Shown piece by piece: positions 46,646-54,391 of a stretch of DNA of 64,000 nucleotides. The first letter of the stretch is position 1. Each line of letters begins with the position of its first letter. The notes under the pieces were generated by a model, which was not told the origin of the DNA, ran no database searches, and saw only the letters and a program-made list of their open reading frames with translations. Where the stretch lies: the NCBI GenBank assembly GCA_947496705.1, contig CANMDW010000022.1, positions 1 to 64,000 of the forward strand, in the 5' to 3' direction. The translations under genes and the position numbers were made by a program. This DNA comes from an uncultured Aquimarina sp. (GTDB taxonomy: Bacteria; Bacteroidota; Bacteroidia; Flavobacteriales; Flavobacteriaceae).

Positions 46646-46813
46646 TTTGTGCAATTTTTGTATGAAATTCAAAGGTAGGGGATGTGAAGGAAATCTTTAG
46701 TTAATTGAATTCTAAATTAAGATCCTTTATGTATATTTTAAATTATTGACAGGATTAGGATTACGTTAAAGTTTTGTATGAATTCAAGATGAGTTTCTAT
46801 GCATAAATAATAT

Positions 46814-46967
46814 CACTAGCATCCGAAAGTTACGTTTTTAAACTTAAATATAAGAATCAACATATTGAAAAGTCCAGACCCTAAAGGTCTCCGAGACCTT
46901 TGGGGTCTTATAATATGGCTTTACGTAAGTTTTTAGTCAAATTTTAATAAACTTTCGGATGCTAGTG
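46814..46967. mobile_element. 154-bp miniature inverted-repeat element, second family
   Basis: Ends CACTAGCATCCGAAAGTT (46814-46831) and its exact complement (46950-46967). Both flanks are the 9-bp duplication AAATAATAT (46805-46813 and 46968-46976). The interior holds a 15-bp hairpin of the GACCCC family (46876-46908) and no reading frame. The ends differ from those of the 161-bp family. Rest of 46673-47122 shows no gene. Confidence 0.88.
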
Positions 46968-47099
46968 AAATAATATGATAGTTGCAGGCTTACAGGATAT
47001 GCTTTAATGTAACATTTTCATAAGACTTATAGTATGTTTAACATCCTCCTTAAAATCTTGCAGGGGAAAGCAACTATAAAAATAGGGTGTTTTTCCCCA

Positions 47100-47130
47100 T
47101 TGTTTGGCATGCATGATTAGATTATCTTTG
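47100..47130 (+). promoter_or_regulatory. strong Bacteroidota-type promoter of a small transcript
   Basis: TTG (47100-47102), 20-bp spacer, TATCTTTG (47123-47130). It fits the consensus exactly and faces a 37-codon frame and a terminator, making a transcript of about 240 nt. Confidence 0.65.
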
Positions 47131-47154
47131 TATCAGAGATTTAAAAATTAGATT

Positions 47155-47268
47155 ATGAACCAATTTTTACACATAAACATCATGAATTTATTAGGCATCA
47201 ATTTTCGACTTATTTTAGAATTTATAAAAGAACTTCCTGGGGCTTGCAGTCATGCAATTCATCGATAA
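47155..47268 (+). CDS. possible 37-residue small protein (or small RNA)
   Basis: Frame beginning MNQFLHINIMNLLGINFRLI and ending CSHAIHR, amphipathic in the middle. It sits alone between a consensus promoter (47100-47130) and a perfect terminator (47348-47378). Downstream of the frame a small hairpin AGTGC/GCACT is visible near 47280-47296. I cannot tell whether the peptide or the RNA is the product. No family recognised. Confidence 0.4.
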   Translation: MNQFLHINIMNLLGINFRLILEFIKELPGACSHAIHR

Positions 47269-47347
47269 GATATCGGTAGTGCATCTAGCACTATCTTTGA
47301 TAAGAAGTTGAGGGGGATTTAAGTAGTTAAAAAACGTAGGGGAAATA

Positions 47348-47378
47348 AAATCCGCATGTAAAATACATGCGGATTTTT
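47348..47378 (+). terminator. rho-independent terminator of the small transcript
   Basis: AAATCCGCATGTA pairs perfectly with TACATGCGGATTT around AAA and is followed by a T run. It ends the transcript from the promoter at 47100. Confidence 0.85.
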
Positions 47379-47427
47379 GATATTGAAGGAGACGTTATAA
47401 AAAAAGTAAAAGTACAAATGAGCTCTT

Positions 47428-47874
47428 TTACGGTTTTACAGAATCAATGACAATTCTTTTAGCTTTAAAGGTTTTAAAAAAAATACTTTTATACGCTCTG
47501 ATGTAACATAAATTTGTGTCACCACTGTTAATCCAGACCTTAACACTATATGTTTTCCCACTATCGGCATTGTATATAGTACCTCCAGACAACACACCAT
47601 TTTTGTAGCTTAATTTATCTAAAATAATCATGCCTAATAATGAGCGGCTTTGAAGCTCTTTTATAGGGTTTTTATTGTCTAAACCGTTAATGTTTGATGA
47701 TGGTTTTTTTGCTCGTTTATCGATTTTTCCATAAAAATTATTTCCATCCTGATATATTTCGATAATCGATCCTCCGGTAATTTCCCATTTTCCGATATAG
47801 GTATCAGAACTTATAGAAGGAGAGGGTGTAATAAGAAAGGATATTGCGATAAGTAGGATAAATTTCATTAACAT
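47428..47874 (-). CDS. secreted DUF2147 protein
   Basis: 148 residues with a signal peptide (KFILLIAISFLITPSPSISS). The DUF2147 lipocalin-like domain is recognised from YIGKWEITGGSIIEIYQDGN and the end LSYKNGVLSGGTIYNADSGK. Small ligand-binding barrel in the periplasm; ligand unknown. Convergent with the small transcript at 47100-47378. Confidence 0.85.
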   Translation of the reverse strand: MLMKFILLIAISFLITPSPSISSDTYIGKWEITGGSIIEIYQDGNNFYGKIDKRAKKPSSNINGLDNKNPIKELQSRSLLGMIILDKLSYKNGVLSGGTIYNADSGKTYSVKVWINSGDTNLCYIRAYKSIFFKTFKAKRIVIDSVKP

Positions 47875-47934
47875 AAATTTATCAATTATACCATATTAAT
47901 GTCAAAAAAACTATAAAAGATTTATTTTAATGAA

Positions 47935-47974
47935 TAAAAAAACCTCAGAATCCACTATAACGGGTTCTGAGGTC
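47935..47974 (-). terminator. rho-independent terminator of fumC
   Basis: ACCTCAGAATCC pairs with GGGTTCTGAGGT (one mismatch); on the minus strand the stem is followed by a T run (A run 47935-47941). 20 bp past the fumC stop. Confidence 0.8.
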
Positions 47975-47993
47975 TGATTTTTAAGAATGAGTT

Positions 47994-49391
47994 TTATTTC
48001 AAACTGCCCACCATATCTTCGGGTTTCACCCACTCATCAAATTCTTCTTCGGTAACATAGCCCAAAGAAACAGCTTCATGCTTCAATGTTGTGCCATTTT
48101 TATGAGCAGTGTTGGCAATTTCGGCAGCTTTATAATATCCTATTTTTGTGTTTAATGCGGTAACCAGCATCAATGAATTGTTTAATAACTCTGTAATTCT
48201 CTTTTGGTTGGGTTCAATTCCCTGAGCACAGTGTTCATCAAAAGAAATGCATGCATCACCTATCAACTGAGCACTTTGCAGCAGGTTTGCAGCCATCATT
48301 GGCTTGAATACATTCAACTCAAAATGACCTTGCATTCCGCCCACATTAATAGCAACATCGTTGCCCAGCACTTGTGCACATACCATCGTTAATGCTTCGC
48401 ATTGTGTAGGGTTTACTTTTCCGGGCATAATAGAACTTCCAGGTTCATTAGCAGGGATAATGAGTTCACCGATCCCGCTTCTAGGTCCAGAAGCCAGCAT
48501 ACGAATATCATTTCCTATTTTATTTAAAGAAACTGCTAATTGCTTTAATGCTCCATGCGTTTCTACGAAAGCATCATGAGCAGCCAGGGCCTCAAATTTG
48601 TTTTCTGCGGTGATAAATGGTAGACTGGTAAACTGTGCTATAAACTCTGATACTCTTTTTGCATATCCTTTTGGGGTATTTAGACCCGTACCTACAGCCG
48701 TTCCGCCCAATGCCAATTCAGCCAGATGTGGTAATGTGTTTTCTAATGCTTTCAGGCCATGATCCAATTGAGAAACATATCCCGATAACTCTTGTCCAAT
48801 AGTAAGAGGAGTGGCATCCATGAAATGTGTGCGTCCAATCTTTACTACATTCTTAAACTCCTCAGATTTTTTCTTCAGCGTATCTCTTAATTTGGTAACT
48901 CCGGGAATAGTAACTTCTACTATCTTTTTATAGGCAGCAATATGCATCCCAGTTGGGAATGTATCATTTGATGATTGAGATTTATTTACATCATCATTGG
49001 GTTGCAATGTTTTTTCTCCTTCGCCTATCGTTTTGCCAACTAATTGATGTGCTCGGTTAGCAATAACCTCGTTTACATTCATATTGCTTTGTGTACCAGA
49101 ACCCGTTTGCCAAATAACTAATGGAAATTGATCATCATGTTTCCCTTCTAATATTTCATCACAAACTTGTGAAATCAGATCTCTTTTTTCTATAGGTAAT
49201 GCTCCTAATTCGCAGTTGGTATAGGCAGCTGCTTTTTTTAGATAAGCAAATCCGTATACTATTTCTAATGGCATCGAAGCCGGAGCACCAATTTTAAAAT
49301 TATTTCTAGAACGTTCAGTTTGTGCTCCCCAAAGCTTATTGGCAGGCACTTTTACTTCGCCCATGGTATCCTTTTCTATTCTATATTGCAT
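47994..49391 (-). CDS. fumC: class II fumarate hydratase
   Basis: 465 residues, the usual length. Interconverts fumarate and malate in the citric acid cycle; iron-independent homotetramer. Signature GSSIMPGKVNPTQ near residue 317, substrate residues in TGSGTQSNMNVNEV and the catalytic His in GRTHFMDATPL. Monocistronic with a terminator at 47935. Confidence 0.97.
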   Translation of the reverse strand: MQYRIEKDTMGEVKVPANKLWGAQTERSRNNFKIGAPASMPLEIVYGFAYLKKAAAYTNCELGALPIEKRDLISQVCDEILEGKHDDQFPLVIWQTGSGTQSNMNVNEVIANRAHQLVGKTIGEGEKTLQPNDDVNKSQSSNDTFPTGMHIAAYKKIVEVTIPGVTKLRDTLKKKSEEFKNVVKIGRTHFMDATPLTIGQELSGYVSQLDHGLKALENTLPHLAELALGGTAVGTGLNTPKGYAKRVSEFIAQFTSLPFITAENKFEALAAHDAFVETHGALKQLAVSLNKIGNDIRMLASGPRSGIGELIIPANEPGSSIMPGKVNPTQCEALTMVCAQVLGNDVAINVGGMQGHFELNVFKPMMAANLLQSAQLIGDACISFDEHCAQGIEPNQKRITELLNNSLMLVTALNTKIGYYKAAEIANTAHKNGTTLKHEAVSLGYVTEEEFDEWVKPEDMVGSLK

Positions 49392-49544
49392 AGCTTTGAT
49401 GATTTGTTTTTTTTAAGAGAGCAAATTTAAGCATTTGGCATGCTATTTCTGAATATAAAGACTTGTTTTTTAGGTTATTTATTTAGATTGAAATAGATTT
49501 TAAAATAAATTATATTTCTGTTATGACATATACTTAAGACTTAT

Positions 49545-49552
49545 TATCTTTG
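49545..49552 (+). promoter_or_regulatory. -7 box of the small membrane protein gene
   Basis: TATCTTTG matches TAnnTTTG and lies 26 bp upstream of the ATG at 49579. The -33 TTG is weak. Confidence 0.5.
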
Positions 49553-49578
49553 TCAAAATTGAAAATTAGAATATCATT

Positions 49579-49755
49579 ATGTTTGAATTTGATCAGTATC
49601 TTGGTTTTTTAGCGTTTTTGACTATCCTTACTATAGGGTTTTGGTTAATGATCTTTTTGTTGACTTTTGTAATTCCTTATTGGATTATTGGTGCTAATAT
49701 TGAGAATTTTAAATTGTGGAGAGAGTCAAAACGCAAAGCTAAAGAGCAAGCATAA
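49579..49755 (+). CDS. 58-residue membrane protein
   Basis: MFEFDQYLGFLAFLTILTIG, then a second hydrophobic stretch (FLLTFVIPYWIIGA) and a basic tail (LWRESKRKAKEQA). One or two membrane helices with the positive end inside. It is a complete transcription unit: -7 box at 49545, start codon and terminator at 49774. Function unknown. The rest of 49392-49959 has no gene. Confidence 0.65.
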   Translation: MFEFDQYLGFLAFLTILTIGFWLMIFLLTFVIPYWIIGANIENFKLWRESKRKAKEQA

Positions 49756-49773
49756 TGAAATAATATATAGTGT

Positions 49774-49800
49774 AAAAGGAAGTCAAAGACTTCCTTTTTT
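49774..49800 (+). terminator. rho-independent terminator of the small membrane protein gene
   Basis: AAAGGAAGT pairs with ACTTCCTTT around a 5-base loop and is followed by T. 19 bp past the stop codon. Confidence 0.85.
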
Positions 49801-49959
49801 AATGGAATAAACTACTCTTTTTTTACCATATTTTTAAGTCTACGTCTTTATCAACAGGCAAACGCTCCTCATAGAAACATAAAGGTTACATTATCTAGTT
49901 TTATTTAAAATTTTGTTTCTTGATTCTAAAGGTGAAGCGATCTAATATCCAGCAATATA

Positions 49960-52413
49960 TTACCCCTCAAACTCTTCATCACCATTAAGCTCTCTTTGTG
50001 AACGTTGATTTTTCTTTTTCTGGTTAAATCTATAGGTGAAAGATAGATTAAAACTACGTTCTCTCCATTGAAATTCACTATCAGAAGTAAAAGTTGGGGT
50101 TGTTGAAGTGCCCATTCTCTTTCTGGAGTTGAATAGATCACTCACATTAAAGGTAAGCGATGCCTTTTCTTTAAAAAGATCTTTACTAAATGCCAGGTTC
50201 ATACTAAAAATACCATCGTTTTTGTTTTGTGCATTTTCACTTGGGCCCCGATAAAAAATACTGGTTTGCCAATCGACTTTGGCGGGTAGTGTAATTTTAT
50301 TATTGATACGTGCAAACCAACTGAAGTTATCGGCATCCAGATTTTCACCATTGTTTTCTCCTCTCACACTATTTTGAAAGGCGTTAAAATTACCATTCAA
50401 TCTCCATTTTCTGTTGGGATTATAAGTAAGTGTAAACTCAAAACCGTAGCGGTCTGAACTGGTTAAATTAATGGGTGTCCTTCTTATTACGGGTACTTCT
50501 GTACCCGGGTTATTTTCATCTGCACCAATAATAGCAGTATCCCCGGTATCCTCAGAAATAAAAGTAAATATCTGGGTAGCATGATTATAATATATAGAAG
50601 AGTTTAAAGTGAGCTTTCCTATTCTGTTTAAATACCCAAGATCAATAACATTAGAATAGCTGGGATCCAGATCCGAATTTCCCTGAAACAAGTTGGTAGC
50701 ACTTGATCGCGAAGGAAAAGGATTTATAAACCTCGATCTGGGCCTGCGAATTCTTCTGTTATACCCCAGGGTGAGACTTTGTGTATCTGTTATTTCATAC
50801 CCAAGATTGATGGTAGGAAACATATCGGTATAGTTTTTTCTGTTGAAATCGTTACTGGTTTGCTGATCGATAATGATTCGGGTACTTTCCATTCTAAGCC
50901 CGAATAAATAGGATAATTTGCCCCACTTACTACCTAGTTGAGTATATGCTGCATTTATCCGTTCTGTGAAAATTAGATTGTTTGATAGGTCTGTATCTGT
51001 TATAATAACTCCGTTATCTTCTAGCTGAACCAGAAAATCAGTGCTTAATTCATTAAAATTTCCTCTGTATCCTAACTCAAACTGTGTTTTTTCGCCAATC
51101 GGAAGCACATAATCTCCCTGCAAAAGGATTCGGTTCTGATCTTCTAATGTATTGACCAGTTCGATAGCAGTAATATTTTCCTGAGTGATTCTTGAACGTT
51201 CGTCTTCGCTACTCTTTTCAATTTGGAAATCAAAGGATAGTTTGTGCCCGCTATTATCAAAGTCTTTTGTATAATTCAGTGAATATTGTTTTGTGATATC
51301 ATCTTCTACTTCTGGATCAAACCGTATGTTTTGGCTTAGAACGGTACCATTTTGATCGGGTTCTGTGATAATATTTGTAGTATTCCTTTCATTATCCTGA
51401 GCTCTATACAAAAAAGAAGTAGTAATCGATGAGGTGTTGTTAATATACCATTCTACTCCAAGATTAGAATTTACTCCTTTTTGTACTCTGTCAAAATCAC
51501 GTTTTTCGTTCAAAAAAGTATCGTCATCGGCTGATGGATCGTCATTAAAGAAACGGGTTTCTGACAATGAATTCCCAGGAATTTCACGATAGTTATACCC
51601 CGAAGTCGTAAAAAAATTAAAATCCCCCGATCGGTAATTCAGGTTTCCCGATATACCGGCAGCAACCGGATATCCACTATTGATAGTGATTGCACCATTA
51701 AGTCCTTGTAATTTACTACGACGTAAAATGATGTTTAATATTCCGGCAGTTCCTTCGGCATCATATCGGGCAGATGGTGATGTGATTACTTCTACACGTT
51801 CGATAGATTCGGCGGGTAATTGCCGCAAAGCATCCGAACTATTGAGGCCAACCAGGCCCGAAGGTTTACCATTGATTAATATTCTTACATTATCGTTACC
51901 ACGCAGTGCTACATTGCCTTCTACATCTACCGATACAGACGGGACATTGTCAAGAACATCGCTTACGGTACCACCTCTTACCGTTAGGTCTTTCCCTACA
52001 TTATAGATTTTTTTATCCAGTTTGATTTCTACAGTCGTTTTTTCGGCAATTACCACCACATCTTCCAGAGTTTCGGTATCTAGTCCAAGAGTAATCGTTC
52101 CAAGGTCGGTGTTTTTAAATAGTTTTTGTTTTGGAAAGGTTTTGGTTTTGAAAGAAATAAATTCAACTTGTATAGTATAGATCCCTGCATCTACTTCTAT
52201 ATTGAATTTTCCTTCTTCGTTTGTGATTCCACCGGTAACTATTTTTTTTAATTTGGGACTGAAAAAAGATACTGTGGCATATTCCAAAGGTGTACTGGTG
52301 TCCTGATCCAAAACCAAACCTGTAATGCTAACCGGGCCCTTGGGGAGCTCTTTTTTTTGTGCACAGATAACACATGTTGAAATAAAAAATACAACGAATA
52401 AGAATTTCTTCAT
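49960..52413 (-). CDS. TonB-dependent receptor-like outer-membrane beta-barrel protein
   Basis: 817 residues from ATG 52413, whose MKKFLFVVFFISTCVICAQ is the signal peptide; the frame from 52437 adds eight residues. Order: carboxypeptidase-regulatory-like domain (SITGLVLDQDTSTPLEYATV), plug (TVRGGTVSDVLDNVPSVSVD, VRILINGKPSG), then a large barrel to the end. It belongs to the outer-membrane beta-barrel family 3 group that imports siderophores, peptides or glycans, without a classic TonB box in view. Substrate unknown. Single gene. Confidence 0.9.
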   Translation of the reverse strand: MKKFLFVVFFISTCVICAQKKELPKGPVSITGLVLDQDTSTPLEYATVSFFSPKLKKIVTGGITNEEGKFNIEVDAGIYTIQVEFISFKTKTFPKQKLFKNTDLGTITLGLDTETLEDVVVIAEKTTVEIKLDKKIYNVGKDLTVRGGTVSDVLDNVPSVSVDVEGNVALRGNDNVRILINGKPSGLVGLNSSDALRQLPAESIERVEVITSPSARYDAEGTAGILNIILRRSKLQGLNGAITINSGYPVAAGISGNLNYRSGDFNFFTTSGYNYREIPGNSLSETRFFNDDPSADDDTFLNEKRDFDRVQKGVNSNLGVEWYINNTSSITTSFLYRAQDNERNTTNIITEPDQNGTVLSQNIRFDPEVEDDITKQYSLNYTKDFDNSGHKLSFDFQIEKSSEDERSRITQENITAIELVNTLEDQNRILLQGDYVLPIGEKTQFELGYRGNFNELSTDFLVQLEDNGVIITDTDLSNNLIFTERINAAYTQLGSKWGKLSYLFGLRMESTRIIIDQQTSNDFNRKNYTDMFPTINLGYEITDTQSLTLGYNRRIRRPRSRFINPFPSRSSATNLFQGNSDLDPSYSNVIDLGYLNRIGKLTLNSSIYYNHATQIFTFISEDTGDTAIIGADENNPGTEVPVIRRTPINLTSSDRYGFEFTLTYNPNRKWRLNGNFNAFQNSVRGENNGENLDADNFSWFARINNKITLPAKVDWQTSIFYRGPSENAQNKNDGIFSMNLAFSKDLFKEKASLTFNVSDLFNSRKRMGTSTTPTFTSDSEFQWRERSFNLSFTYRFNQKKKNQRSQRELNGDEEFEG

Positions 52414-52583
52414 CTTAAAAAAATAGATCAGCGCCAAATGTATCGAAGGAGATACGAGAAAGCGGTTAATGGTTTGTTAAATGTCTTTTGAATAAGACTA
52501 AACAAAATACTCCTGTCATATGGTTTGACTTTTTTTAGACTGAAAGAAGATAAAAAGGTTTAACGGTAAGGTTTTTTTATACG

Positions 52584-52925
52584 CTAAAGAATATCAATAA
52601 CTTTTTCAGGAGGTCTTCCAATAATGGCTTTGTTTCCTTTAATAACAATAGGGCGTTCAATGAGTTTGGGGTTTTCTGCCATTATCTTGATCAATTCATC
52701 ATCTTTCAGGACTTTCTCTTTAAAATTGTCCTTCCATAAGGCTTCATTCTTTCTTACCAGATCCAGGGGTGAGATGCCCAGAAGGGTAATTATTTCGGCT
52801 AGCTTTTCCTGAGTCGGAGGTGTTTCCAGGTATTTAATTATTTCGAATTCTTCATTTTGCTCTTTAAGAATAGCAAGTGTTTCTCGAGATTTTTGGCATC
52901 TGGGATTGTGGTATATGGTAGTCAT
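52584..52925 (-). CDS. arsC: arsenate reductase (glutaredoxin-type)
   Basis: 113 residues of the ArsC/Spx fold. The catalytic Cys10 in YHNPRCQKSR and the Arg in NPKLIERPIVIKG near 93 match the glutaredoxin-coupled arsenate reductases (ArsC/YfgD group). It may reduce arsenate, or serve as a general thiol reductase; no ars operon is nearby. The 161-bp element at 52949 lies 24 bp upstream of the start and may affect its promoter. Confidence 0.88.
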   Translation of the reverse strand: MTTIYHNPRCQKSRETLAILKEQNEEFEIIKYLETPPTQEKLAEIITLLGISPLDLVRKNEALWKDNFKEKVLKDDELIKIMAENPKLIERPIVIKGNKAIIGRPPEKVIDIL

Positions 52926-52948
52926 TGTATTGTATATTGTTTTATGTA

Positions 52949-53109
52949 GTGTCTGGTCGGAAATATATCACTATTAAATTTGTTTCTTTTTGCGCTATTT
53001 TTATTTGTTTTTTATCGCCTGATGCTAAGGCATCTGCGTCAAAAAAGAAAATTAAAATCCCACCAAAAATAATTCAAATTATAAAAACTGTCTATTTCCG
53101 ACCAGACAC
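52949..53109. mobile_element. 161-bp miniature inverted-repeat element, copy B
   Basis: Same element as 29386-29546 in the opposite orientation, about 97% identical by eye, with exact ends GTGTCTGGTCGGAAATA and complement, and duplications TATGTA (52943-52948 and 53110-53115). It lies between arsC and prfB. No transposase inside. Confidence 0.9.
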
Positions 53110-53179
53110 TATGTAGGAATTGAGAGTTCGAAGTTAGGCGCCCGAGGATCGATATTTTTCCTCCCGGCTTCCAACTCCA

Positions 53180-54278
53180 TTATTCTTCATTTTTTTGCCC
53201 CATCATCATCAAATATGCTTTCAGGAACTGATCAATATTTCCGTCCATTACAGCATCTACATTAGCTGTTTCTTCGGCAGTTCTTACATCTTTTACCAAT
53301 TTGTAAGGATGCATTACATAGTTACGGATTTGAGACCCCCATTCGATTTTCATTTTGGAGGCTTCGATCTCATCGCGCTGTGCCTGCTGTTTTTTGAGTT
53401 CAATCTCGAATAACTGTGATTTGAGCATTTGCAGGGCTTTTTCCCGATTGTCATGTTGTGATCGTGAATCTGAACATGAAATCTGAATTCCGGTAGGGAA
53501 ATGAGTAAGCTGTACTTTGGTTTCCACTTTGTTTACATTTTGTCCGCCGGCACCACTGGATCTGGAGGTGATAATCTCATAATCAGATGGGTTGATATCG
53601 ATTTCTATACTGTCATCGGCCAGTGGATAGACATAAATTGATGCAAAAGAAGTATGTCGCTTTGCATTACTATCAAATGGGGAGATACGTACCAATCTGT
53701 GTACTCCGTTTTCGCCTTTAAGCCACCCGAACGCATAATCACCATCTATTTCGAGTGTTACGGTTTTGATACCGGCAACATCACCCTCCTGATAATTGAG
53801 TTCTTTTACGGTAAACCCTTGCTTTTCTGCCCACATGAGGTACATGCGCATCAACATACTTGCCCAATCACAACTTTCGGTACCTCCGGCGCCTGCAGTG
53901 ATTTGCAAAACAGCACTCATGCTGTCACCCTCGTCACTAAGCATGTTTTTAAACTCAAGGTCTTCGATCAGACTTAATGCCTGGGTATATCTTTCATTCA
54001 CTTCGGCTTCGGTAGCATCTCCTTCTTTATAGAATTCAAAAAGAACTTCGAGATCATCCACTAGTGTAGCTCCTTTTTCATAATCTGAGACCCATTTTTT
54101 TTGAGCATTAAGATCCCGCATAAGCTTCTCGGCTTCCTTGGCATTATTCCAGAAATCGGGGGCATACGTCTTTTCTTCTTCGTTGGCTATTTCAATAAGT
54201 TTGGCATCAATGTCAAAGATACCTCCTTAACGCAACCAGGCGCTTTCTGAGATCAAGTAAAGTCTCGGTAGTTATCAT
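53180..54278 (-). CDS. prfB: peptide chain release factor 2, with programmed +1 frameshift
   Basis: Full length is 365 residues, in two frames. Codons 1-21 run from ATG 54278 (or 54287) to CTT, followed by in-frame UGA at 54213-54215; a +1 slip there continues from GAC at 54214 to the stop at 53180. The slip site is the classic one: Shine-Dalgarno-like AGGAGG, spacer TAT, then CTT TGA C. When RF2 is scarce the ribosome shifts and makes more, so the gene autoregulates. RF2 motifs: SPF (RISPFDS) for UGA/UAA reading and GAGGQ for peptide release. An annotation from 54121 would lose the first 52 residues. Confidence 0.95.
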
Positions 54279-54391
54279 ATTCTTCATATATTTCTTGCAA
54301 AAATAGGATTTAACACTTCAGAAGGAAATAATTTTGGTATTATTTTATAGTTTTAGTGCTTTTACAAATTCCATCACATAAATTATTCGAA

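Noticed and set aside
53180..54121. prfB as a 313-residue gene
   Set aside because: The true start is upstream in another frame, joined by the programmed +1 slip at UGA 54213-54215.
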